DNA of 22,476 bases, taken from positions 1 to 22,476 of IMG/VR virus record IMGVR_UViG_3300048550_000910; one strand, 5' to 3'. Below are positions 1-4,958 of the stretch, piece after piece. Source of the DNA: a virus. A program made the translations under genes and the position numbers. The notes under the pieces are model-generated. The model searched no databases and was not told the origin of the DNA. It was given only the letters and a program-made list of their open reading frames with translations. The stretch's first letter is position 1, and the number at the start of each line of letters is the position of its first letter.

Positions 1-5
1 CTATT

Positions 6-182
6 CTATTTAGTGTTCATTTCTTCCCATATCTTCTCGACTACCGAGTATAATATCTCACCGTGTAAGTCGTGCTTTTCTTCACCCCATTGATCGGTAC
101 CTAACATATCGCTTAGGTAGTCACACGTTTGTTGGAATATACTATCGTATACTCGTCTGCTCATTGCTTCAAAACTATTCAT
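6..182 (-). CDS. small hypothetical protein, 58 aa (early block)
   Basis: Open frame of 58 codons starting ATG at 182 and ending TAG at 6-8. It begins MNSFEAMSRRVYDSIFQQ and ends IWEEMNTK; it is acidic and looks helical, with no recognised domain and no membrane segment. The start is supported by a copy of the block's conserved promoter at 204-235 followed by an A/T leader that runs straight into this ATG. It is the last gene of the leftward block inside the window. The 36-residue gene upstream ends at 240, so this gene has its own promoter and need not rely on read-through. Function unknown; position in a run of tiny phage genes suggests an early accessory protein (inference). Confidence 0.6.
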   Translation of the reverse strand: MNSFEAMSRRVYDSIFQQTCDYLSDMLGTDQWGEEKHDLHGEILYSVVEKIWEEMNTK

Positions 183-203
183 ATTATTATTTTTTACATT
201 ATT

Positions 204-235
204 ATTATCGTTTGGTAATCGTATTTAGCTTGTAA
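204..235 (-). promoter_or_regulatory. conserved early-type promoter, copy for the 6-182 gene
   Basis: On the minus strand TTACAA (235-230) is followed by GCTAAATACGA, then, exactly 20 bases after TTACAA, GATAAT (209-204). The same arrangement precedes five other leftward genes with the same 20-base spacer. The leader after GATAAT is A/T only up to the ATG at 182. Confidence 0.7.
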
Positions 236-239
236 ATTG

Positions 240-350
240 CTACCACCCAACTAACTCTTCAAGTTCTTCAATCGGTAATTCGATCAGTTCAGTAAGGCAT
301 TGGTCGGTATTCGCCATTGCTAACTCTAAAATGTATTCATATCTACTCAT
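240..350 (-). CDS. small hypothetical protein, 36 aa
   Basis: ATG at 350, TAG at 240-242. The product begins MSRYEYILELAMANTDQCL and is strongly acidic and leucine-rich (LIELPIEELEELVGW at the C-terminus), suggesting a short amphipathic helical protein. The ATG is preceded by AGTAAAGTT, the same leader as the next gene upstream (start at 633), which supports the start. The gap to the upstream gene is 16 bases with no promoter motif, so it is probably the third gene of a transcript beginning near 850. No function recognised. Confidence 0.5.
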   Translation of the reverse strand: MSRYEYILELAMANTDQCLTELIELPIEELEELVGW

Positions 351-366
351 AACTTTACTTATTTAA

Positions 367-633
367 TTATTTTACATTTCTTTTTACCCACTCTACACAA
401 TATTGGTATCGATCGGCGGGGTTAGGTATAAGCACCCGTCTGTATCTATACATAACAATACCGTGCTGGTCTGTCCATTGCTGGTCTATTTCTTTTACTA
501 CTTTATTGATTTGGTATAGTCGATCACCGCCATAGTCTATTCTTACATAGCCTGAAGTGTAGTTATATAGAAACCTACCATCACTTAACTTAAACTTTAA
601 CGTACCCTTCTTACTTATATCTATTAGCTTCAT
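367..633 (-). CDS. hypothetical protein, 88 aa
   Basis: Begins MKLIDISKKGTLKFKLSDG and ends ADRYQYCVEWVKRNVK. It is rich in Tyr, Arg and Lys, with alternating hydrophobic residues that suggest a small beta-rich, basic protein; there is no signal peptide or membrane segment. The start is the ATG at 633, preceded by AGTAAAGTT, a leader shared with the gene starting at 350. It lies 7 bases downstream of the gene ending at 641, with no promoter between, so the two are probably co-transcribed. Family not recognised; a nucleic-acid-binding role would fit the charge but is only a guess. Confidence 0.6.
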   Translation of the reverse strand: MKLIDISKKGTLKFKLSDGRFLYNYTSGYVRIDYGGDRLYQINKVVKEIDQQWTDQHGIVMYRYRRVLIPNPADRYQYCVEWVKRNVK

Positions 634-640
634 AACTTTA

Positions 641-829
641 CTATTTATTATATACTTGTTTTACTAAATCATTTATTAACATCTCCTCTGTTTCCCCCTC
701 TTCTAAATCACAATCTAACTTAACAAACTCTTCGATCGCTTTCTTCACTTCGAAATTTGTTTTTCTAATAGTTAGTTCAGAAAAATAATCTAAGGTATCA
801 CTATCCCAATAAAATTTACTTTTACTCAT
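641..829 (-). CDS. hypothetical protein, 62 aa (start moved inward)
   Basis: The longest frame could begin at a GTG at 865, but that codon and the ATG at 850 lie within the conserved promoter and leader that recur before five other genes. In the others the real ATG comes about 20-35 bases after GATAAT. The matching start here is the ATG at 829, giving MSKSKFYWDSDTLDYFSEL at the N-terminus. The product is acidic and probably helical, with many Glu/Asp near the C-terminus. Function unknown. It is the first gene of a probable three-gene unit with those starting at 633 and 350. Confidence 0.6.
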   Translation of the reverse strand: MSKSKFYWDSDTLDYFSELTIRKTNFEVKKAIEEFVKLDCDLEEGETEEMLINDLVKQVYNK

Positions 830-854
830 CTTAGTTGCTTTTAAATTCATATAT

Positions 855-886
855 ATTATCTTCACCGAGTCGTATTTAGTTTGTAA
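855..886 (-). promoter_or_regulatory. conserved early-type promoter, copy for the 829-to-240 gene run
   Basis: Minus strand TTACAA (886-881), then ACTAAATACGACTC, then GATAAT (860-855) after a 20-base spacer. It is followed by ATATATGAATTTAAAA, a leader also seen before the genes starting at 2458 and, with one change, 1770. Confidence 0.7.
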
Positions 887-1073
887 TAAAAGTAGGTACA
901 GTGTTTAGTAGAAAAAAAGTAGGGATAGGTATAACACCACACCTCTGAGTGTAGGAAAGTTAAAAAGTGTGACATTAGGTAGCTAATATATTAAATATAA
1001 CAGGCTAGTGTCGCACTATACGCTACTAATCTCTTGCTTACTGATCTGTTCTTTGCGTTACTTTACCGCACTT
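887..1073. other. noncoding stretch with a stem-loop and a conserved element
   Basis: No convincing gene is present. It holds a stem-loop at 937-955 (CCACAC / GTGTaGG, loop CTCTGA). It also holds the first copy of a roughly 53-bp element (967-1020) whose second copy is at 2738-2791. An unrelated C/T-rich segment fills 1021-1073. It sits between the hairpin after the gene ending at 1134 and the promoter at 855-886, so it may give a short leader or regulatory RNA; this is inference. Confidence 0.4.
967..1020. repeat. conserved ~53-bp element, copy 1
   Basis: Aligns base for base with 2738-2790 apart from one gap and scattered changes. Both copies share TGTGAC, then TTAG, an A/T core (TATATT or similar) and GGCTAGTGTCG. 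On the minus strand it reads CGACACTAGCC followed by an A/T-rich block, reminiscent of the ACGA and GATAAT layout of the early promoters. Orientation and role are unknown. Confidence 0.5.
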
Positions 1074-1108
1074 TGCTATACATATGCTATACACACTCGC
1101 GGTGAGTG
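1074..1108 (-). terminator. hairpin plus two TGTATAGCA-type copies after the 1134-1385 gene
   Basis: Reading leftward, the stem CACTC / GAGTG (1094-1098 with 1104-1108, loop of five) is followed by GTATAGCA twice (1092-1085 and 1081-1074). The same layout follows three other genes in this block. There is no U-run, so it is not a textbook intrinsic terminator; RNA processing is an alternative. Confidence 0.4.
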
Positions 1109-1133
1109 CGTTACTCCGGTTAGGTGTGAAATC

Positions 1134-1385
1134 TTATTTTACTAAGACCTCATCACCTAACTCTCTTACAAACTTAGGTAGTGCAAAAGTTTGAGAGTAG
1201 TACTTGTACTTTTGAAAACACTTCATGTTGTCAAACCTTTCTTTACATAACTCATATACTTTGTCATGTGAATACTTGTGTACTTTACCGTCATAGTCGG
1301 TGAATGTTACTACTATTCCTTTACCTATTAGTGTCTTTCTAATGATAAATCTTTTACTTACTAGTGTATTTTGTTTTTTACTCAT
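1134..1385 (-). CDS. duplicated early-block protein, copy A, 83 aa
   Basis: Begins MSKKQNTLVSKRFIIRKTL. Its central 71 residues match the protein at 2001-2252 at 62 positions, so the two are recent or strongly constrained paralogues. It is basic, with a likely beta segment (IVVTFTDYDGKVHKYS) followed by a charged helix (HDKVYELCKERFDNM) and a Tyr-rich stretch. No known motif, signal peptide or membrane segment is visible. The ATG at 1385 follows the conserved promoter at 1413-1444 and an A/T leader. Function unknown; small size, basic charge and early position would fit a host-interaction or nucleic-acid-binding role (inference). Confidence 0.7.
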   Translation of the reverse strand: MSKKQNTLVSKRFIIRKTLIGKGIVVTFTDYDGKVHKYSHDKVYELCKERFDNMKCFQKYKYYSQTFALPKFVRELGDEVLVK

Positions 1386-1412
1386 AATTTCTATTTTTAA
1401 ATGTTCACTTAT

Positions 1413-1444
1413 ATTATCTTCTATACTTCGTGTTTAGTTTGTAA
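1413..1444 (-). promoter_or_regulatory. conserved early-type promoter for the 1134-1385 gene
   Basis: Minus strand TTACAA (1444-1439), then ACTAAACACGAAG, then GATAAT (1418-1413), 20-base spacer. It is followed by ATAAGTGAACATTTAAAAA and the ATG at 1385. Confidence 0.7.
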
Positions 1445-1473
1445 AAGATCTTACAAGTAGAGTACGGTGAAAA

Positions 1474-1508
1474 TGCTATACGCGTTGCTATACACCTCCG
1501 GTGGAGGT
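1474..1508 (-). terminator. perfect hairpin plus two GTATAGCA copies after the 1531-1770 gene
   Basis: The stem ACCTCC (1494-1499) / GGAGGT (1503-1508) is perfect, with a three-base loop. Leftward it is followed by GTATAGCA at 1493-1486 and 1481-1474. It lies about 22 bases past the stop codon at 1531. There is no poly-U tail, so termination is probable rather than certain. Confidence 0.5.
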
Positions 1509-1530
1509 TTGGGGCATTTTGTTAATTAGA

Positions 1531-1770
1531 CTATAGCTTGTCTAATATATATTCAGCTAGGTCATTTTTATCCCACTGCATTAAGACCTCATAAGTTAGC
1601 TCAGGGCTTTGACTATTTAGCTCTTGCTGCAGCTTTAGCTCAGACTGGTAAATTTTATTTAACTCTTCTTGTATATGCTCAATTGAGTATTGAATGCAGA
1701 GGTATTGGTCATTTGAGACTTTATTAATTAGCTTAGTTAATTTTTTATTTAGGTTTAGTTTAGTGGACAT
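1531..1770 (-). CDS. hypothetical coiled-coil protein, 79 aa (start moved inward)
   Basis: A GTG at 1791 would add seven residues but lies inside the promoter leader conserved among these genes. The ATG at 1770 (MSTKLNLNKKLTKLINK) is the better start. From about residue 30 onward the protein shows a heptad-like pattern with many Gln, Glu and Leu (IEHIQEELNKIYQ, ELKLQQELN), suggesting a coiled coil. The C-terminus is acidic. No membrane segment or known domain. It has its own promoter (1796-1827) and its own hairpin (1474-1508), so it appears to be a single-gene transcript. Function unknown. Confidence 0.6.
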   Translation of the reverse strand: MSTKLNLNKKLTKLINKVSNDQYLCIQYSIEHIQEELNKIYQSELKLQQELNSQSPELTYEVLMQWDKNDLAEYILDKL

Positions 1771-1795
1771 ATTATTTATTTTTAAATTCACTTAT

Positions 1796-1827
1796 ATTAT
1801 CTAGGTATAGTCGTGTTAGGCTTGTGA
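1796..1827 (-). promoter_or_regulatory. conserved early-type promoter (TCACAA variant) for the 1531-1770 gene
   Basis: Minus strand TCACAA (1827-1822), then GCCTAACACGACT, then GATAAT (1801-1796). The spacer is again exactly 20 bases; this copy differs from the others by one base in the first hexamer. Confidence 0.65.
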
Positions 1828-1845
1828 TTAGTTTGGCGCAGTTTT

Positions 1846-1873
1846 TGCTATACACGGGGCGGGGCCCCTGTGT
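1846..1873 (-). terminator. strong GC hairpin plus GTATAGCA after the 1876-2001 gene
   Basis: The stem ACAC-GGGGC (1852-1860) pairs with GCCCC-GTGT (1864-1873), with a GGG loop on the plus strand and one bulged base. It starts three bases beyond the stop codon of the membrane-protein gene. Leftward it runs into GTATAGCAAAAA (from 1853). It is the strongest hairpin in the window. Confidence 0.5.
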
Positions 1874-1875
1874 TG

Positions 1876-2001
1876 TTACACTCGAAACCCCGGATCCGTG
1901 ATTAGCTTGATCGCTGCGAATATGATCCCTGAACCCGCTAGGGCGACATAGCTGCCGATGACTACACCGACAACTATATCCTTGGTTGTGTAGCGACGCA
2001 T
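1876..2001 (-). CDS. small predicted membrane protein, 41 aa
   Basis: The ATG overlaps the stop codon of the upstream 83-residue gene by one base (TAATG at 2003-1999), which strongly supports translational coupling and this start. The product has a short basic N-terminus (MRRYTTKD) and then one hydrophobic segment from about residue 9 to 33 (IVVGVVIGSYVALAG and IIFAAIKLI). It ends in a short polar tail. It is predicted to be a single-span inner-membrane peptide. Such tiny phage proteins can affect lysis timing, superinfection or host membrane functions, but nothing here identifies which. Third-position G/C is higher than in the rightward genes. A strong hairpin follows directly. Confidence 0.6.
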   Translation of the reverse strand: MRRYTTKDIVVGVVIGSYVALAGSGIIFAAIKLITDPGFRV

Positions 2002-2252
2002 TAGATTACGTCTGCTTTATCCATTTCACGTACGAACTTAGGTAACGCGAATGTTTGTGAATAGTACTTGTACTTCTTGAAGCACGCCATGTTATCGAAG
2101 CGCTCTTTGTGATACTCGTACACTTTATCGTGTGAGTACTTGTGTACTTTGCCATCGTAGTCCGTGAAGCTTACTATTACTCCCTTACCGATTAAGGTCT
2201 TGCGGATAATGAATCTTTTACTAATTAACGTGTTTACTTTATTTTTACTCAT
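2001..2252 (-). CDS. duplicated early-block protein, copy B, 83 aa
   Basis: Begins MSKNKVNTLISKRFIIRK and is a paralogue of the protein at 1134-1385 (62 of 71 aligned residues identical). In a 16-codon stretch from the shared DYDG motif the two genes differ at eight bases, all synonymous, so the protein has been held under selection while the DNA drifted. The two copies differ most at the extreme C-terminus and at the residues after the shared KVYE. This copy uses more G/C-ending codons. It has its own promoter (2283-2314) and is coupled to the downstream 41-residue membrane protein, unlike copy A. Function unknown. Confidence 0.7.
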   Translation of the reverse strand: MSKNKVNTLISKRFIIRKTLIGKGVIVSFTDYDGKVHKYSHDKVYEYHKERFDNMACFKKYKYYSQTFALPKFVREMDKADVI

Positions 2253-2282
2253 AACTATTATATTTAATTGTTTTACATTTAT

Positions 2283-2314
2283 ATTATCTACTATACTTCG
2301 TGTTAGGCTTGTAA
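2283..2314 (-). promoter_or_regulatory. conserved early-type promoter overlapping the end of the upstream gene
   Basis: Minus strand TTACAA (2314-2309), then GCCTAACACGAAG, then GATAAT (2288-2283), 20-base spacer. The last codons and stop of the 2303-2458 gene (TTA CAA GCC TAA) are themselves the conserved upstream half of this promoter. Confidence 0.7.
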
Positions 2315-2458
2315 TACTTCGTGGCCGATGATCTTGCTCTCAAGCTGATGCTGAGACATGAAGCGGAGGTAGTTGTCCAGGTGTGACTGACTCTGGAATA
2401 GCTGTACCCTGCTCGAGTAATTACCTAACCAATTCTTCTTATCAATTCTAACTAACAT
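2303..2458 (-). CDS. small hypothetical protein, 51 aa
   Basis: ATG at 2458, TAA at 2303-2305. Begins MLVRIDKKNWLGNYSSRVQ and ends SKIIGHEVLQA; it is polar and Gln/His/Ser-rich, with no membrane segment and no recognised family. The start follows the conserved promoter (2485-2516) and a leader nearly identical to that of the 641-829 gene. Its final four codons coincide with the next promoter, so the gene and promoter share sequence. It is too short for strong coding evidence by itself; the promoter and leader are the main support. Confidence 0.55.
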   Translation of the reverse strand: MLVRIDKKNWLGNYSSRVQLFQSQSHLDNYLRFMSQHQLESKIIGHEVLQA

Positions 2459-2484
2459 AGTTTCTAAATTTTAAATTCATATAT

Positions 2485-2516
2485 ATTATCGAAGTGCAGT
2501 CGTGTTAGGCTTGTAA
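2485..2516 (-). promoter_or_regulatory. conserved early-type promoter for the 2303-2458 gene
   Basis: Minus strand TTACAA (2516-2511), then GCCTAACACGACT, then GATAAT (2490-2485), 20-base spacer. It is followed by ATATATGAATTTAAAA. It abuts the upstream hairpin and TGTATAGCA (2527-2520). Confidence 0.7.
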
Positions 2517-2519
2517 AAA

Positions 2520-2542
2520 TGCTATACACCCCGGGGCCGGGG
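2520..2542 (-). terminator. GC hairpin plus GTATAGCA immediately after the 2543-2713 frame
   Basis: The stem CCCCG (2529-2533) / CGGGG (2538-2542) has a four-base loop. Leftward it is followed by GTATAGCATTTTT (from 2527). It directly abuts the stop codon at 2543-2545, repeating the gene-hairpin-GTATAGCA pattern of the other three sites. The short T-run makes this copy the most terminator-like. Confidence 0.5.
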
Positions 2543-2713
2543 CTAAACGGAAAAGCCAGAATCCTGCTCAGGATCCCGATAGTTAGTTGCCTGGAGGGCC
2601 GCAACCGTAACCTGGGAACCCTGGATCGTAACCGGAAAACGCAGGCGGGGCTGGGTAAAAAGAATTAGCTTTAGTTTAGCGGGTATATCGTTAAAAATGT
2701 GTATGCAACCCAT
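2543..2713 (-). CDS. possible small protein, 56 aa, in a GC-rich patch
   Basis: Open frame from ATG at 2713 (MGCIHIFNDIPAKLKLILF) to TAG at 2543-2545. A longer frame reaches back to 2833, but it would run through the conserved element and into the rightward gene at 2822, so the 2713 start is preferred. Support: the stop is followed at once by the hairpin and GTATAGCA unit that follows other genes of the block, and the conserved element lies about 25 bases upstream. Against: no conserved promoter with GATAAT precedes it, the composition is unusual, and no family is recognised. A structured RNA in this GC-rich stretch is the alternative. Confidence 0.35.
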   Translation of the reverse strand: MGCIHIFNDIPAKLKLILFTQPRLRFPVTIQGSQVTVAALQATNYRDPEQDSGFSV

Positions 2714-2737
2714 TAGTTGCCTATATCTCACAAGAAA

Positions 2738-2791
2738 ATGTGACGTTAGCTTACTAAGTATATTTAATAGAAGGCTAGTGTCGTATTGTAA
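2738..2791. repeat. conserved ~53-bp element, copy 2, in the divergent region
   Basis: Matches 967-1020 (TGTGAC, TTAG, A/T core, GGCTAGTGTCG). It lies between the last leftward frame and the first rightward gene, ending about 31 bases before the ATG at 2822. On the minus strand it begins TTACAATACGACAC, which partly resembles the early promoters. It could be a promoter in either direction, an operator or an origin-linked site. Confidence 0.5.
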
Positions 2792-2821
2792 GAAAATATA
2801 ACTATCTGTAATATAATATGT

Positions 2822-3058
2822 ATGGCAAAACAAAAACTATCAGCTGAAGCCCGAAGACGCAAAGCGGTTCGAGATTTAAAGTATGCGAATAGCGCTAGAA
2901 GAAAGCGTATGCGTGCGGAGAATCAACGATTGAGAAGAGCTGCGGTAAAAGCCGGAAAGAAGATTGATGGTAAAGACTATGACCATAATACCAAGCGTTT
3001 CGTGTCTGTGAAAAAGAACAGAGGCAATCACGGGCGTGGAACCAAACGAGAAGGATAA
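2822..3058 (+). CDS. small, very basic protein, 78 aa
   Basis: First gene of the rightward block. Begins MAKQKLSAEARRRKAVRDLK; roughly a third of the residues are Lys or Arg, mostly in the first 50 positions (helix-forming RRKRMRAENQRLRRA) and in a Gly/Arg-rich tail (NRGNHGRGTKREG). There are no Cys and no membrane segment. The charge pattern suggests nucleic-acid binding, for example DNA compaction in the capsid or RNA binding, but no family is recognised. The leader is A/T-only (TAATATAATATGT) with no Shine-Dalgarno. It is followed 24 bases later by the gene at 3083. Confidence 0.6.
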   Translation: MAKQKLSAEARRRKAVRDLKYANSARRKRMRAENQRLRRAAVKAGKKIDGKDYDHNTKRFVSVKKNRGNHGRGTKREG

Positions 3059-3082
3059 ACTGCCTCTACAAACCAAAACCAA

Positions 3083-3370
3083 ATGACATACTTTTATTAC
3101 CAAACACAGACATCGCAAGGCGATGGGAGTGTATCCGAAGAAACCAGAAAACTTTGGGAGCATATCTCCGATAAGTCTAACTGGCGCATAGTTCAGCTAC
3201 CGAACGGGTATTACCAAGCTGAATACAACAAAGAGGGTAAGTGGGTTGATACCACTCGCCGCGAAACAGAGCAAGGAGCAGAAGCTGCAATCGATGCATC
3301 AATTGAGCATTATAAAAAGAGATTGGCGTTTGCTAACGGCCCTGTTGTTGTAAAAACATTCGACAAATAA
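3083..3370 (+). CDS. hypothetical protein, 95 aa
   Basis: Begins MTYFYYQTQTSQGDGSVSEE. The middle has aromatic and Gly residues (WRIVQLPNGYYQAEYNKEGKW) that look like a short beta hairpin. A helical segment follows (AEAAIDASIEHYKKRL) and the protein ends in VVVKTFDK. No known motif, signal peptide or membrane segment. It ends 22 bases before groEL, so it is probably in the same transcript. Preceded by an A/C-rich leader without Shine-Dalgarno. Function unknown. Confidence 0.6.
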   Translation: MTYFYYQTQTSQGDGSVSEETRKLWEHISDKSNWRIVQLPNGYYQAEYNKEGKWVDTTRRETEQGAEAAIDASIEHYKKRLAFANGPVVVKTFDK

Positions 3371-3392
3371 TAATCAATTACAATTTAATTAA

Positions 3393-4958
3393 ATGGAATA
3401 TAATCAACCTAGCCAGATTGTAAAAGATTTGGCGTTTGGCGAATCAGCCAGAGACAAAGTAATAACTGGGGTAGACAAACTTACCTCAGCAGTAAAATCA
3501 ACATTAGGTGCTTCAGGTAAATGTGTTATCTATGAAGACGCCATGGGAAAACCGGTGATTACAAAAGATGGTGTAACCGTTGCGGAAAGCGTAGTCTTAT
3601 TTGATCCGGTTGAAAACATAGGGGCGACACTCATCAAGGAAGCAGCTAAGAATACGGTGAGGGAAGCAGGCGACGGCACCACAACGGCGACCGTCCTTGC
3701 CCACTCACTATTAAAAGGCGCTAATGGGAGCAAAGGCGGGAACAATGACCGGGAAATAAAAAGCGGCATGTTTAAAGGATTATCTAAGGTAAATGCTTAC
3801 CTAGATAAAATAAGTGTACCCGTTGAGGGCGATATGCTTTACAATGTAGCTAGCATCAGTTGCAACAATGATACAACACTCGGCGCATTTATAGCTGATG
3901 CGTTTACACGTGTGGGTAAAGACGGCGTTGTGCTAATGGAAGAATCTGATACCAGTGAAACGTATGTAGATTTTGTAGAAGGTACACAACTTAAATGCGG
4001 CCTTAAATCGCCACACCTTATTACTGATAAAGACAAAGGCACGGCTGTTTTAGACAACCCTTACGTCCTTATTGTATCTTCACCTATAGCAAACATTAGG
4101 AAAATTCAAAGTGTCTTAGAACACGTTATAAAGCAAAAGCGTAGTTTATTAATTGTTGCAAATATTGAGCAGCAACCAACTGCAGCACTTTTAGCTAACA
4201 AAGTGAAGGGCAATATTAAAGTAAATATAATCGACCCTCCGGGATTTGGACCAACCAAACAAGATACGATTGAAGATTTAGCGTTTTTAACAGGCGCTAG
4301 GGTAATTAATGAAGAGTTAGGTGATGACTTAGATCTTATTGATCCTTCAGTGCTAGGTGAAGCGGTAAAGGCTATAACGGACGAAAAAAACACCATACTT
4401 CAAACTATTGATTTAGGTAATGACTTTAAAGAAAGACTCGAATTTATTGAAAAGAAAATTGCAGAAGAGTCTAACCCGTATTTTAAGAAACGACTGCAGG
4501 AAAGACAAGCGATGTTGAACGGTGCTGTCGGAATCGTAAAAATCGGTGCGGATTCTAAAGTTGAGCTAAAAGAAAAGAAAGATAGAGTAGAAGATGCAAT
4601 ATATGCTGTTAAAGCAGCACTGCAAGAAGGTATTGTGCCCGGTGGCGGAATTGCACTTCTAAATGCTTCACAAAAAATTAAGCCCTCCGGGCTAGGTGAA
4701 GATATATTACTACAGGCTATACAAGCACCATTTAAAACAATACTTGAAAACGCAGGTATTGAAATGGATAATTTCAAAGCAAACGCAGGAAAAGGTATAG
4801 ATGTTACTTCAGGTAAAATAATTAATATGGTAAAAGCTGGTATTATAGATCCAGTATTGGTAACAAAGACTGCGCTTAAAAATGCAGTATCAGTTGCTAC
4901 TACAATATTCTCGGCTGATTGTGTAATTTCAAATATGAGAACAAATGCAGGCGATTAA
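3393..4958 (+). CDS. groEL: phage-encoded chaperonin GroEL, 521 aa
   Basis: Full-length group I chaperonin that would form an ATP-driven folding ring in the host cytoplasm. Family landmarks are in order: TLGASGK (37-43), ITKDG (56-60), the nucleotide-binding GDGTTT (93-98), PGFG in the apical domain (283-286), the VEDA box with the hydrolysis Asp at 401, GGG (417-419) and an IIDP motif near 486. It is about 27 residues shorter than the E. coli protein and lacks the Gly-Gly-Met C-terminal tail. Several apical positions that bind substrate or GroES in E. coli appear changed (for example, Tyr to Leu or His near 204-208), by alignment from memory. The start follows an A/T leader (ACAATTTAATTAA). 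The 3' end overlaps groES by 14 bases. It probably folds virion proteins; all catalytic residues are present, so activity is likely. Confidence 0.93.
   Translation: MEYNQPSQIVKDLAFGESARDKVITGVDKLTSAVKSTLGASGKCVIYEDAMGKPVITKDGVTVAESVVLFDPVENIGATLIKEAAKNTVREAGDGTTTATVLAHSLLKGANGSKGGNNDREIKSGMFKGLSKVNAYLDKISVPVEGDMLYNVASISCNNDTTLGAFIADAFTRVGKDGVVLMEESDTSETYVDFVEGTQLKCGLKSPHLITDKDKGTAVLDNPYVLIVSSPIANIRKIQSVLEHVIKQKRSLLIVANIEQQPTAALLANKVKGNIKVNIIDPPGFGPTKQDTIEDLAFLTGARVINEELGDDLDLIDPSVLGEAVKAITDEKNTILQTIDLGNDFKERLEFIEKKIAEESNPYFKKRLQERQAMLNGAVGIVKIGADSKVELKEKKDRVEDAIYAVKAALQEGIVPGGGIALLNASQKIKPSGLGEDILLQAIQAPFKTILENAGIEMDNFKANAGKGIDVTSGKIINMVKAGIIDPVLVTKTALKNAVSVATTIFSADCVISNMRTNAGD

Noticed and set aside
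861-886. Resemblance of AATACGACTC in one leftward promoter (and AATACGAC in the element at 2738) to the T7 RNA polymerase promoter
   Set aside because: The other five promoters do not keep the T7 bases, and the CACTATAGGG half is missing. Only ACGA is common, so this is probably chance.
862-975. 37-residue leftward frame beginning MSHFLTFLHS
   Set aside because: It runs across the promoter at 855-886 and starts inside the conserved element; no leader or motif supports it.
2560-2660. Possible tRNA in the GC-rich patch (a GGTTACGATCC string on the minus strand)
   Set aside because: The putative T-arm stem does not pair and no acceptor or anticodon arms could be drawn.
2714-2833. Extension of the leftward 2543 frame back to 2833
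   Set aside because: It would read through the conserved 2738-2791 element and overlap the rightward gene at 2822; the inner ATG at 2713 is a safer start.
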